This document shows positions 1 to 8,291 of a DNA stretch of 64,000 bases, one piece after another. The notes under the pieces are model-generated. The model was not told the DNA's origin. It did not search any database and was given only the letters and a program-made list of their open reading frames with translations. This DNA is from Acidobacteriota bacterium (GTDB lineage: Bacteria > Acidobacteriota > Blastocatellia > UBA7656). The number at the start of each line of letters is the position of its first letter. The stretch's first letter is position 1. Made by a program: the position numbers and the translations under genes. Where the stretch lies: assembly GCA_038040445.1 (NCBI GenBank), contig JBBPIG010000005.1, forward strand, positions 135,690-199,689, given 5' to 3'.

Positions 1-1023
1 GACTCGCTCGACCACGCCGTTGGTCCATTCCAGCGCCCGCAGAGCTTTCCTCCAGGAGATCGGATTGCCGATGCGAATCGCGGTTGCGAGCGTCGTCGGG
101 TGCGCGAACGAACGCAGAGCAGACTTGTCGCTTGAAGCGAACAGCTCATAGAACGGTGCGGCCCCTTCCGCTTGAATGACCGCCAGCCGCGGCATTCGAT
201 CGATGAATCCGAGACCCTTCATCTCGTGAAGCGCTTTGCCGAAAGCCGACGTGTTGCCGAGGTTGCCTCCGGGTAGGACGATCCAGTCGGGAGTTTGCCA
301 TCCGCATTGCTCCATCATTTCGATGATGATGGCCTTCTGTCCTTCGAGTCGAAAGGGATTGATCGAGTTTAGGAGATAAAGATCGGTCTCGTCAGCCAGC
401 TCGCGCACGAGGCGCATCGCATCGTCGAAATTGCCTTCGATCTCGACGACCCTGGCTCCGTACTCGAGCGACTGCGAGAGCTTTCCATAAGCAACCTCGC
501 CGGCGGGTATGAAGACAAAAGCGCGCATTCCGGCTCGCGCCGCATAAGCCGCCATCGATGCCGAGGTGTTGCCGGTCGATGCGCATGCAACCGCTTGCGC
601 GCCAAGCGCCACAGCCTGCGTGACGCCAGTAGTCATCCCGTTGTCTTTGAATGAGCCGGTCGGATTCAGACCCTGATGCTTGAACCGAAGCCGCTCGAGG
701 CCAGCGTACGCGGCTGACCGTGGCGCTTGATAAATGGGAGTGTTGCCCTCGGCGAGCGTAACAACGCGCGATAGATCGTTAACGAAAGGCAGCAGCTCGC
801 GAAATCGCCAGACACCGCTCCGTTCGAGATCAGTGTCGACCGTTCGGCGCTCTTTGAAGATCGCCTTCATTTCGTCCGGAGTGCCAGGCAGTTCGAAGTC
901 GTAGCAGACATCGAGCAATCCGTGGCAACGTACGCAGGTGTGTGTGCGCGCGTCTATCGGATGGCGCTCGTCGCAGTTGGCTTCGATACACCGAAGATGC
1001 GCGCTTGGCCGGTTCGTGGTCAT
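1..1023 (-). CDS. thrC: threonine synthase (3' end beyond window)
   Basis: Converts O-phosphohomoserine to threonine with pyridoxal phosphate. The frame is open from an ATG at 1023 down to base 1, so 341 codons are visible and the C-terminus is missing. The N-terminus has a small Cys pair region (CIEANC and CVRC), as in threonine synthases with an N-terminal zinc-ribbon-like extension. LAEGNTP is followed by the PLP-lysine motif NPTGSFKDNGM and then by the glycine-rich phosphate loop ACASTGNTSASMAAY. A later stretch reads VLPGGNLGNTSAFGKAL, also typical of the family. Downstream genes are outside the window. The family call is firm because three ordered fold-type II PLP motifs are present. 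Confidence 0.93.
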   Translation of the reverse strand, partial: MTTNRPSAHLRCIEANCDERHPIDARTHTCVRCHGLLDVCYDFELPGTPDEMKAIFKERRTVDTDLERSGVWRFRELLPFVNDLSRVVTLAEGNTPIYQAPRSAAYAGLERLRFKHQGLNPTGSFKDNGMTTGVTQAVALGAQAVACASTGNTSASMAAYAARAGMRAFVFIPAGEVAYGKLSQSLEYGARVVEIEGNFDDAMRLVRELADETDLYLLNSINPFRLEGQKAIIIEMMEQCGWQTPDWIVLPGGNLGNTSAFGKALHEMKGLGFIDRMPRLAVIQAEGAAPFYELFASSDKSALRSFAHPTTLATAIRIGNPISWRKALRALEWTNGVVERV

Positions 1024-1196
1024 TTGAGGTAGGGTAGTTGACTGGGTGTATCAAATCAATGACGGCGACTACGAGTCAGGTTATGAACAAGCCCTGTCCG
1101 TGCTTTTCTTGCCGCCTTCAGTGCGGACGTGCAGGTTTGAGGAACGAGGGGCGGCCACCCAAATGACGCCGTACAGTATGAGAGACGTTTGCCCGA

Positions 1197-1676
1197 TTAC
1201 TGTTTTGCAGCGTGATGTTGCCAGAGCTTGTCCCATCCCTCGCTCTGCTCGACCAGCTTCAACCCGATGCTTCGTTCACCCCCATCGCGCCACACCGACT
1301 CGACTATCGCCGTCGCCTCGAAGTCATAGGATGGAATGGACACCTTGAGCAGAGCGCCGGGCTCAAGCTCGCGAGGGGTGTGCAGTCTTAGTCCCGAGGG
1401 GCTGATCTCCTCTATGCTCATCTCGTCGGCGAAGGCGTCCAGGTGCGTCGTGTTACCCTCGACGCGAGCCTTCAACGATACTTTCACCCGCGGTTCGGCG
1501 CGGCGATCCTCATCACTGCGCTCCTCAGAATCGTTTGCCTCAGCCAACAGGTCGTCGTAACACGGGCCGCACACTTGCCGATAACCAAGGTGAGCGACAG
1601 CTTCAAGCTCCGGGAGATGAGCGATGTTAACAATCTGACTTGTGCGTTCGTTGCATCGGTCGCAGATGCCCGACAT
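1197..1676 (-). CDS. PilZ-domain protein with N-terminal Cys-rich segment
   Basis: A 159-residue protein. Residues 1-45 hold two CxxC pairs (CDRC and CGPC), suggesting a small zinc-binding knob. From about residue 58 comes a PilZ-like domain: RRAEPRVKV gives the arginine-rich start and EEISPSGLRLH resembles the (D/N)xSxxG part that contacts cyclic di-GMP in this family. The first position of that motif is E-I rather than D/N, so c-di-GMP binding is likely but not certain. The start has a good ribosome binding site (GGAG, 8 bases upstream of ATG). It stands alone between threonine synthase and the PPOX/S9 pair. A role as a c-di-GMP receptor is inferred from the fold only. Confidence 0.75.
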   Translation of the reverse strand: MSGICDRCNERTSQIVNIAHLPELEAVAHLGYRQVCGPCYDDLLAEANDSEERSDEDRRAEPRVKVSLKARVEGNTTHLDAFADEMSIEEISPSGLRLHTPRELEPGALLKVSIPSYDFEATAIVESVWRDGGERSIGLKLVEQSEGWDKLWQHHAAKQ

Positions 1677-1849
1677 ACCAAAAACTCCTTCAGTCTAAAG
1701 AGAGACAATACGCAGGCCTGATGTTCCTTTCCAAATCATTGAATCCGACCGTTCAGTATGGCGGCAGTATATGCAGATTTGCTTTTTGACTCAACAGAAT
1801 TCTTCGGTCTTCCAAGGGGGCTGGGCCAACGGCATCAAGGCTACGGCGG

Positions 1850-2227
1850 CTAGTCGAGTTTGATCGCGATTACCACGCGTTCTCGCTTCATCAGCTTGCT
1901 GAAGACATTCCCAATCTTCTTCAGCAAGCCGTACTTCTCGTCAAGCAACCGGTGACCTTTCTCGGCTTCGGCGCCGTCAAGGATTCGCGCCCGGGCTTCG
2001 ATCCACTCGCCCTTGAGTTTCCCTCGTGCGTCGCAAGGCACGACACGCACCCGAGGGTTGTTGCGTATACGCTTGACCTTGCCGGCGTCCGCAAGCGAGT
2101 AGATGTACAACTCGCCGCCGTCTTCGGCGAACCACACCGGCGTCGCGACAGCGTTGCCGTTCTTGCGATAGCTTTCGAGGTTTAGATATTTCTGCCCTGT
2201 GAATTGGCTTAGCTTGTCGCTGGTCAT
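1850..2227 (-). CDS. PPOX-class (F420/flavin) split-barrel oxidoreductase
   Basis: A 125-residue protein of the pyridoxamine-5'-phosphate-oxidase-like split beta-barrel family. The order NGNAVATPVWF, ELYIYS, KVKRIRNNPRVRVVPCDARG and EARARIL is characteristic of PPOX-class F420-dependent or flavin/haem-binding small proteins. Its ATG overlaps the stop codon of the upstream S9 peptidase in an ATGA (2227-2224), so the two are probably translationally coupled. Cofactor cannot be fixed from sequence alone; F420 is the commonest family annotation for this length and motif set. Physiological substrate unknown. Confidence 0.75.
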   Translation of the reverse strand: MTSDKLSQFTGQKYLNLESYRKNGNAVATPVWFAEDGGELYIYSLADAGKVKRIRNNPRVRVVPCDARGKLKGEWIEARARILDGAEAEKGHRLLDEKYGLLKKIGNVFSKLMKRERVVIAIKLD

Positions 2228-4356
2228 TTATTCCTGGTCGCCTCAGCGGGTTCGGAAACCAGGCGCTTGCCGCTAGGGCGATCGAACACCTGGTTTCGCA
2301 GAAATTGATCTGTAGTCCAGGGCGGTCCGCCGCCGCCAAGGTGCTTGTGAAACCATTCGAGATGAGCCGTGTAATACAACGCCATTTCGTACCAACTCGG
2401 CCAGTGACCCGCGTTCGAATAGATAATCAGCTTGGACGGCACATTCATCTTTTGAAGCGCGGTGAAAAACTGAAGCGACTGCGTGTACGGGATGCGATAG
2501 TCGCGCTCGCCGCTGATGACAAGCGCGGGCGTCTTGAAGTTCTTCGCCGAGTTGGAAGGCGACCACTTCTCGTAAAGCGTGGAGTTCCACGGTTGACCTT
2601 TCAGGTCCCATTCGGGAAACCACAGCTCTTCAGTCCCACTGTAGAACGAGCGCGTATCGTACAGCCCCATCATCGAAGCGATAGCCTTGAACCGGTCGGT
2701 GTGACCCTCGAACCACATCATCATGTATCCGCCGTAAGACCACCCCATTGCGCCCATTCGGTTGCGATCGACGTAGGGCAACTTCTCCATCGCGTCCGTC
2801 ACCTTCATCAGGTCTTCGTAGACCTTGCCCGCCCAGTCGCCTGAAATAGCCGCGGTGAATTCCTGTCCGTACCCCGTCGAGCCGTGCGGATTCGCGAACG
2901 CGACGACGTAGCCCGCTCCCGGGTAAACCTGCCAATCGCCGCGGAACGCATCGGACCACTGCGACTGCGGGCCGCCGTGTACGTTGAGAACCAACGGATA
3001 CTTCTTGCTCGGATCAAAGCCGTGAGGCTTGACGATGAATACGTGAATCTTCGCTCCGCCTGCGCCGTCTACCCACATGGTTTCCGCCGGGCGAATATCT
3101 ACTTCACTCGCCACGGCGTCGTTGATATGAGTGAGCCGCGCCGGAGCCGTCGCCTTTCCGCTGCTGACGTCGGCGCTGAAGATTTCAACCGGCTCGCCGA
3201 CCGAGCTGCGCGCGTATAGCAACCGCTTTCCCGCGAGTTCCCAGCCAAGAATCGTCTTGTCAACCAGGACCTGCGAGATCGCCTTCGACGACAGGTCGAG
3301 ACGATGCACCGGACTCTGACCTTCAACCGGCGCGGCGAAGTAAATCGACTTCGAATCATCCGACCACTCGAATTCATCAACCCAGTTGCGGAATGATTCG
3401 GTCAGCACAGTCGATGCGCGAGTCGCGCGATCGTAGATAGCCAGCCGGAACAAATCAGACTCGTAGGCGGGCTGCTTCTGCATGCGATAAGCGATGTACT
3501 TGCCGTCGGGTGAATACTTTGGGCTGCCGTCGTAGGCGGGATTCGCCGCCGTGATATTGCGAGGCTGAGTCTGCGCGTCCACCAGCGACAGCAGCCAGAG
3601 GTCGTTGTTGGTCGAAGAAGCCGGCTGCTTGTCGTGGTTCGAAACAAAGACCAGCTCTTTTCCATCAGGCGCGAAGTCATATTGCAGCGGTCCGCCCAGT
3701 TGAAACGGCGGCGAATCAAAATCGCCCGGCGTGACGTCCTTCGCTTCGCCGGTTGCCGCGTTAGCAAGGAAGATGTGCGTTCGAGTTCCGTCTTTCCACT
3801 CGGTCCAGTGTCGATACAGAAGCGCTTCCGCGGTGTGCGCCTTGAGCGGTCCCTGCGACCAGGTGTCGGCGATCTTCTTGTTGCAAGCGTCGTCGCCCCC
3901 GCATTCCGGATACACGTCCGAAGAGAATGCGATCCACCTGCTATCGGGAGACCAGAGCGGATCGGAGACTCCGGTCGAGATGTTGGTGAGCTTTTTCGCT
4001 TCGCCTCCGGTGGTCGGCATAAGGTAAAGCTGAGCACTCCCATCTTTTGTGCTGATGTACAGGATCGATTTGCCGTCGGGTGAAAACACCGGCGAGCTCT
4101 CTCCTTTCTCACCGCTCGAGAGCTGGCGGGTGTTCCTGCCGTCGATATCCATCATCCAGATGTGGCTGACGCGTTTAGCGCGCGGAAGGTCAGAAGTCGT
4201 CAAGGCGTAGATCACCGAGCGCCCATCGGGAGACACGTGAACGTCGGAGATTGATCTAACCCGGTAGAGATCTTCGATGGCGAACGCGCGCTTCTGTGCT
4301 TGCGCGGTGAATGGAATCAGAAGAAAGGTGATGAGTACTAGAAAGTGCTTTCTCAT
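2224..4356 (-). CDS. secreted S9-family peptidase (acylaminoacyl/dipeptidyl peptidase type)
   Basis: A 710-residue exported serine peptidase that probably trims peptides in the periplasm. Residues 1-20 form a signal peptide ending in AQAQ. Residues about 25-400 contain repeated SPDG/SPDS blades (for example HVSPDGRSVIYAL and WSPDSRWIAFSSD), the beta-propeller that gates substrate. The C-terminal alpha/beta-hydrolase domain has the nucleophile in GWSYGG (Ser540), the acid in GERDYR (Asp619) and the base in NAGHW (His651). All three catalytic residues are intact and length is normal for the family. The stop overlaps the downstream PPOX start by four bases (ATGA). Substrate preference within S9 is not predictable here. 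Confidence 0.92.
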   Translation of the reverse strand: MRKHFLVLITFLLIPFTAQAQKRAFAIEDLYRVRSISDVHVSPDGRSVIYALTTSDLPRAKRVSHIWMMDIDGRNTRQLSSGEKGESSPVFSPDGKSILYISTKDGSAQLYLMPTTGGEAKKLTNISTGVSDPLWSPDSRWIAFSSDVYPECGGDDACNKKIADTWSQGPLKAHTAEALLYRHWTEWKDGTRTHIFLANAATGEAKDVTPGDFDSPPFQLGGPLQYDFAPDGKELVFVSNHDKQPASSTNNDLWLLSLVDAQTQPRNITAANPAYDGSPKYSPDGKYIAYRMQKQPAYESDLFRLAIYDRATRASTVLTESFRNWVDEFEWSDDSKSIYFAAPVEGQSPVHRLDLSSKAISQVLVDKTILGWELAGKRLLYARSSVGEPVEIFSADVSSGKATAPARLTHINDAVASEVDIRPAETMWVDGAGGAKIHVFIVKPHGFDPSKKYPLVLNVHGGPQSQWSDAFRGDWQVYPGAGYVVAFANPHGSTGYGQEFTAAISGDWAGKVYEDLMKVTDAMEKLPYVDRNRMGAMGWSYGGYMMMWFEGHTDRFKAIASMMGLYDTRSFYSGTEELWFPEWDLKGQPWNSTLYEKWSPSNSAKNFKTPALVISGERDYRIPYTQSLQFFTALQKMNVPSKLIIYSNAGHWPSWYEMALYYTAHLEWFHKHLGGGGPPWTTDQFLRNQVFDRPSGKRLVSEPAEATRNK

Positions 4357-4413
4357 TGCGAACCTCCGATTGTAGATCGACGCGGTCGTTTTCCCTGACG
4401 TCTTTCTCTGACG

Positions 4414-4839
4414 TTATGACATGTGCTCCTTGAGCAGAATCGTAAAGCCTTCCTGGAAGAAGTGGCCGTCGCTGGTCAGTGCGTCGGTTAACCCCTCTGC
4501 CTTCATGAGCTGCATCGAGATACAATCGACGAGGCTGTAGCTTTTGGCGGGCCGTTTTTCGTACAGCGCGAGTCCGGCGAGAAACGACTCGCGGCTCTGC
4601 TCAACTACGTCTACGTGCGTCTGATTGGCAAGTAAATCCCGAACAAACTCGGCAAGGTATTGCCGCATCCGAGGATCGAAGGCTGAGAAGAAGGCTAGCA
4701 ACTCGATCAATACTTCATCAGTCGTTAGCAATAGGTCGTTCTCAAGGGACTTTCCGATGGCCACCGCTTGGTCATGCCACTGGTCTCTGGGGTCCATTAC
4801 AGCAACCCAATAACTGGTGTCAGCAAATACCACCCTCAT
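4414..4839 (-). CDS. PIN-domain ribonuclease toxin (VapC-like)
   Basis: A 141-residue PIN-domain protein. The first acidic residue sits in ADTSYW near the N-terminus, a Glu lies in VLIELLAFF and further Asp residues occur in SLVDCISMQLM and ALTSDGHF, the usual spacing of the Mg-binding PIN active site. PIN toxins cleave RNA, usually tRNA or rRNA, when released from their antitoxin. Its ATG directly follows the TAA of the upstream small gene with no intervening base, the standard antitoxin-toxin layout. RNA target unknown. Confidence 0.85.
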   Translation of the reverse strand: MRVVFADTSYWVAVMDPRDQWHDQAVAIGKSLENDLLLTTDEVLIELLAFFSAFDPRMRQYLAEFVRDLLANQTHVDVVEQSRESFLAGLALYEKRPAKSYSLVDCISMQLMKAEGLTDALTSDGHFFQEGFTILLKEHMS

Positions 4840-5052
4840 TTAGGTTCTCTTGGGTGTGCCGTAAATGTAGTGATCGTGTTGCTCCGAGCCATCGGTGGGC
4901 AACTGGTCCAGCACGTCTTGCGGAATGCGCTTCAACAACTCCTCGACCATCTGCCAGACGGGTCTGTCGGGGCGTTTGCGCTTCAGAAGCTCCGCTTGGC
5001 TGATAGACACAGAAGCGTATCTGTTCTTGTGTGTGATTTGGTTGGTGCTCAT
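4840..5052 (-). CDS. putative antitoxin paired with PIN toxin
   Basis: A 70-residue, highly charged protein. The start chosen is the ATG at 5052 because GGAGG lies 8 bases upstream; an earlier in-frame start would add an unlikely Arg/Cys-rich leader. Residues about 20-50 (LLKRKRPDRPVWQMVEELL) are predicted helical. I do not recognise a DNA-binding fold (no clear AbrB or ribbon-helix-helix signature), so the antitoxin role rests on position: it ends one codon before the PIN toxin starts. Regulation is likely by autorepression as in other type II pairs, but no operator is visible. Confidence 0.6.
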   Translation of the reverse strand: MSTNQITHKNRYASVSISQAELLKRKRPDRPVWQMVEELLKRIPQDVLDQLPTDGSEQHDHYIYGTPKRT

Positions 5053-5244
5053 CTCAGAACCTCCTTCGCTTGCTTTCGCTGCCTTACACCGGCGGCGACT
5101 AATAATATACAACATAAAACAACATAATTGTGATCAGAGTACGCGGAACTTCGATTGGGGCTGCTGTCCTAATCTGTATTAGGACGCTACCCGATGGGGA
5201 ACCGAATCAAACGCCCTGGGTTCTCGTAGCGAGCTTCTGAGAAC

Positions 5245-6093
5245 TCATCTTACTGCACTGATATCCTGAAGGCCGGTAAGCTCTTTACTCAGTTCCCACA
5301 AGCGTCGCGCGGCTTCTTGATTGTGAGACGCCTCGGATGATTTCTGTTGCCGCCGTCTCGCGAAATACTTTCCGGTGACGCCTTCTACCTCAGAGGAACT
5401 CGCAAGATAGATCGAAGTGCGAGCGCCGCGCTCCGGGCCTATCGTCACCAGTTTGATCAAAGCCTGCACGAATCCCGGCAGCCCGCGAAAGAGGTTAGTT
5501 CCGACTCCGCCAGGATGCAAACAGTTTGCGCTTAAACCCGTTCCTTGCAGCCGTCGCGCGAGTTCGTACGTGAACAACACGTTGGCGAGTTTGGAATTCG
5601 CGTAGGCTCTAAACGCGCTGTAGTCTCTTCCGGCCGGCCACGCGTTGATGTCGAGCTTGCCATATTTGTGAGCCGTCGAGGCGACGTTCACGATTCGCGA
5701 AGGCGCGCTCTTCCGCAGCACGTCCAGCAGCAGGTTGCTGAGAAGGAAGTAGCCAAGGTGGTTGATCGCAAAGGTGCTCTCCAGCCCGTCTTCAGTCATT
5801 GAGCGCTCGTGCAAGACGACTCCCGCGTTGTTGACCAGCACGTCGAGCTGGTCGTAACGCTGCTTGAAATCATTTGCGAATTGTCGAATGGAATTCTGCG
5901 AGGAGAAATCGCAGATCATCAGTTCGACCCGATCATTGCCGCTTTTCTGTTTGATCTCGTGCTGTGCCGCTTCGCCGCGCTCACGGTCGCGGCAAACCAT
6001 CACGACGGTTGCTCCGAGCTTCGCGAGACCGAGCGCGGTCTCCTTTCCGATGCCGGCGTTTGCGCCGGTAACCACGCAGATTTTGCTGCTCAT
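5245..6093 (-). CDS. short-chain dehydrogenase/reductase (retinol-dehydrogenase-like)
   Basis: A 282-residue NAD(P)-dependent oxidoreductase. The cofactor motif TGANAGIG is at the N-terminus, NNAG marks the central sheet, and the catalytic Ser is in NVAST with Tyr/Lys in YANSK. The order and the substrate-loop sequence LHPGGVGTNLFR resemble the retinol/WW-domain dehydrogenase branch, which acts on alcohols or ketones of lipophilic molecules. The ATG at 6093 is preferred over an upstream in-frame ATG because the family begins directly before the TGANAGIG strand and GAGG lies upstream of it. Monocistronic; substrate unknown. Confidence 0.85.
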   Translation of the reverse strand: MSSKICVVTGANAGIGKETALGLAKLGATVVMVCRDRERGEAAQHEIKQKSGNDRVELMICDFSSQNSIRQFANDFKQRYDQLDVLVNNAGVVLHERSMTEDGLESTFAINHLGYFLLSNLLLDVLRKSAPSRIVNVASTAHKYGKLDINAWPAGRDYSAFRAYANSKLANVLFTYELARRLQGTGLSANCLHPGGVGTNLFRGLPGFVQALIKLVTIGPERGARTSIYLASSSEVEGVTGKYFARRRQQKSSEASHNQEAARRLWELSKELTGLQDISAVR

Positions 6094-6120
6094 ATTCTGC
6101 CTCGGGACCCACCACAACGC

Positions 6121-6221
6121 GTTCGTAGTTCGGCCTTCAGGCGGAAGTTTGTATTGGTTCGACTGTGGATCTACCGGAGGACCGAGTCTACCAACTTCCG
6201 CCTGAAGGCCGAACTACGAAC
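6121..6221. repeat. large inverted repeat, family A
   Basis: Two arms of about 33 bases (6121-6153 and 6189-6221) are near-perfect reverse complements, separated by 35 bases. The arm core is CGGCCTTCAGGCGGAAG. A second copy of the element lies at 34780-34865 with the same arm core, so this is a dispersed repeat. The right arm runs into the end of the downstream gene and supplies its last codons and stop. No open reading frame inside; could be a MITE-like or REP-like element. Confidence 0.85.
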
Positions 6222-7371
6222 CTCTAAGCGCCTGATCGAAGTCCTCAATGATCTCTTCAGTCGCTTCGATTCCAACTGACATTCGAATCAGGCCATCGGT
6301 TATTCCCAGCCGCCTTCGATCTTCGCGCGACATTCCGGAGTGTGAAGTTGTTGACGGCCGAATGATCAGCGTTTCCACTCCGCCCAGACTCGGCGCGATG
6401 ATAGGCAGCTTCGCTTTCGTCATGAACCTTTGAGCCGCGTTGACGCCGCCCTTTATCTCGAAGCTCACCATGCCGCTGAAGCCGTCGAACAAATCGCGCG
6501 CGCGCTTATGCGCTGGGTGGCTTTCGAGACCCGGATAGTTCACCTTCTCAATTGCCGGGTGACCCTCCAGGAAACGTGCGATCTTCAACGCGCTATCGTT
6601 TTGACATCCGACTCGCAGCGCCAGCGTCTTCATCCCGCGATGAAGCAAGAACGCCGCGTGGGGGTCCATCGAACCACCGAGGTGATTGAGCTTGTGCGTG
6701 ATCTCTTCGATCAGATCGGCTCGTCCGATGCACGCGCCCGCTACGATGTCAGAGTGGCCGTTCAAGTACTTGGTGCAACTGTGAAGCGACACGTCGAAGC
6801 CCCACTCGGCGGGCCTGAAATTGATCGGGCTCGCAAACGTGTTGTCGATGAGCGAGACCAAACCGTTTTCTTTGGCGAATGCCGAAGCGGCCTTGAGGTC
6901 ACTGACCTGGAGCAGCGGGTTGGATATCGCTTCCACGTAGATAGCCTTGGTGTTTGGCCGAAGCTTGCTCTTCCATGAATCGGGGTCGTCGCCGTTTATG
7001 AAATCGAGCTCGAGCCCGAACCCCGCGAAGTCTTTTGTGAGAAAGTCGTGCGTTCCCCCGTACAGACAGTCTTGCGCTAACAGATGATCACCGGCAGAAA
7101 GGACGGTCAGCAACGTTGTCGTGATCGCAGCCATCCCGCTGGCGGCCACAAGGGCTGCTTCGGCGTTCTCGAGCGCCGCCAGCTTTCGATGCAGCGCCAG
7201 ATGATTTGGACTGTTGTTCAGCCGGATGTAGCGGATGTCGTGATAACTTTCCTCGCCGGCGTATTCGAACATTGCCGTCTGAAAAATCGGCATGCTGACT
7301 GCCCCTAGAATTCTCGGCTCAGGCTCGCCGGCATGGATTAGTTTGGTTTCGATGCGTTTGAAGGTCTTCAT
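6214..7371 (-). CDS. trans-sulfuration PLP enzyme (cystathionine gamma-synthase / beta-lyase family)
   Basis: A 385-residue fold-type I PLP enzyme of the Cys/Met metabolism family. Key landmarks are YIRLNNSPNHLAL near residue 50, AALVAASGMAAI for the phosphate loop, YVEAISNPLLQVSD, and SCTKYLNGHSDI with the Schiff-base lysine. The C-terminal PSLGGVETLIIRPS and RMSVGIEATEEIIEDF are typical. It could act as cystathionine gamma-synthase, cystathionine lyase or methionine gamma-lyase; these are not separable by eye. The last residues (GS) and the TAG stop lie inside the right arm of the inverted repeat, so the C-terminus has probably been remodelled by the repeat insertion. Monocistronic. Confidence 0.9.
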   Translation of the reverse strand: MKTFKRIETKLIHAGEPEPRILGAVSMPIFQTAMFEYAGEESYHDIRYIRLNNSPNHLALHRKLAALENAEAALVAASGMAAITTTLLTVLSAGDHLLAQDCLYGGTHDFLTKDFAGFGLELDFINGDDPDSWKSKLRPNTKAIYVEAISNPLLQVSDLKAASAFAKENGLVSLIDNTFASPINFRPAEWGFDVSLHSCTKYLNGHSDIVAGACIGRADLIEEITHKLNHLGGSMDPHAAFLLHRGMKTLALRVGCQNDSALKIARFLEGHPAIEKVNYPGLESHPAHKRARDLFDGFSGMVSFEIKGGVNAAQRFMTKAKLPIIAPSLGGVETLIIRPSTTSHSGMSREDRRRLGITDGLIRMSVGIEATEEIIEDFDQALRGS

Positions 7372-7460
7372 AGATGAGACAATTGTCTACCATCGCCAAG
7401 CGAAGGCGCAAAGCAGAACATACCATCTCGATCTGCAGGGTCAGCCGCGCAAGGTGACTC

Positions 7461-7556
7461 GGACCGCGGCGGCAAGTCTTCGGGACGCCGCTTTCCCGAT
7501 GCGATTACTTGAACCGTGAACAAAAGCGGCGTCGCGAAGACTTGCCGCCGCAGTCC
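7461..7556. repeat. inverted repeat, family B
   Basis: Arms of about 34 bases at 7461-7494 and 7522-7556 are near-perfect reverse complements around a 27-base centre. The arm core is GCGGCGGCAAGTCTTC. A short related motif (GGACTGCGGCGGC) recurs at 24219 and 24244. It lies between the PLP enzyme and the Uma2 gene. Function unknown; a hairpin transcript could form on either strand. Confidence 0.8.
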
Positions 7557-7646
7557 AAATAAGGCTCCTCAGCGCGAAACTCCGTACCGCGATGTTCAGT
7601 AGACCTGTTGGAATGTGTGCTAACCGGTAACGCGGTGCGGAGGACA

Positions 7647-8234
7647 TCAATCTGTGTTCTGGCTGAATTCGACCTCTCGATAGACGTCACTGAGCGCGAG
7701 CGTGCAGTCTATCGTCGGGAGGTAGATGCTGCTGCTGAGGTCATTGGTTTCTTCATAGTCCCACTTGCCGGTATCGGATTTCACGTAATGTGTGATGTGC
7801 GGTCTGTGCTGTGCGATCAGTAGATACTCGCGAAAGCTCGGAATGGATTTGTAATAGGTGAACTTGTCGCCCCTGTCATAGGCTTCGGTGCTTGGCGAAA
7901 GCACCTCGATGATCAGAACCGGATTGACAAGCAAATCGGCCCCGTTGAATTTCTCGATCTCAACGCCTCCGCACGCGACGCTGCAATCGCCGTAGCGATA
8001 CGGTGGCGCCGCGGGAACTTCGATCTGCATGTTGTTGGTGAAGACGCAGCAGTCTCTCCCGAGCAATTTAGCGCTGAGCAGATTAATACTGTTTCCCATT
8101 ATCCGGTCGTGTGGGAATGTGCCGCCGCTCATCGCAAAGATCTCGCCGTCCCAGTACTCGTACTTGACCTCAGATTCGCGTTCCAGCGCGAGGTATTCTT
8201 CCAAGGTATATCGGTGCTTAGGTTGCGTAGACAT
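7647..8234 (-). CDS. Uma2-family (DUF820) restriction-endonuclease-fold protein
   Basis: A 195-residue protein of the Uma2 family. The N-terminus YTLEEYLALE and KYEYWDGEIFAMSGG, the central YRYGDCSVACG, and VLIIEVLSPSTEAYDRGDKF are the family hallmarks; the Asp, Glu and downstream Lys form the PD-(D/E)xK-like active-site set. Family members are abundant in Cyanobacteria and Acidobacteriota and their physiological role is not settled. A second member lies at 36837-37421. No partner gene suggests a restriction system. Confidence 0.88.
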   Translation of the reverse strand: MSTQPKHRYTLEEYLALERESEVKYEYWDGEIFAMSGGTFPHDRIMGNSINLLSAKLLGRDCCVFTNNMQIEVPAAPPYRYGDCSVACGGVEIEKFNGADLLVNPVLIIEVLSPSTEAYDRGDKFTYYKSIPSFREYLLIAQHRPHITHYVKSDTGKWDYEETNDLSSSIYLPTIDCTLALSDVYREVEFSQNTD

Positions 8235-8291
8235 ATTCAGCTCTCTTCGAGCGAATCTTAACCCGTTGAGCTTGGCTTCGCCAACGGTATC

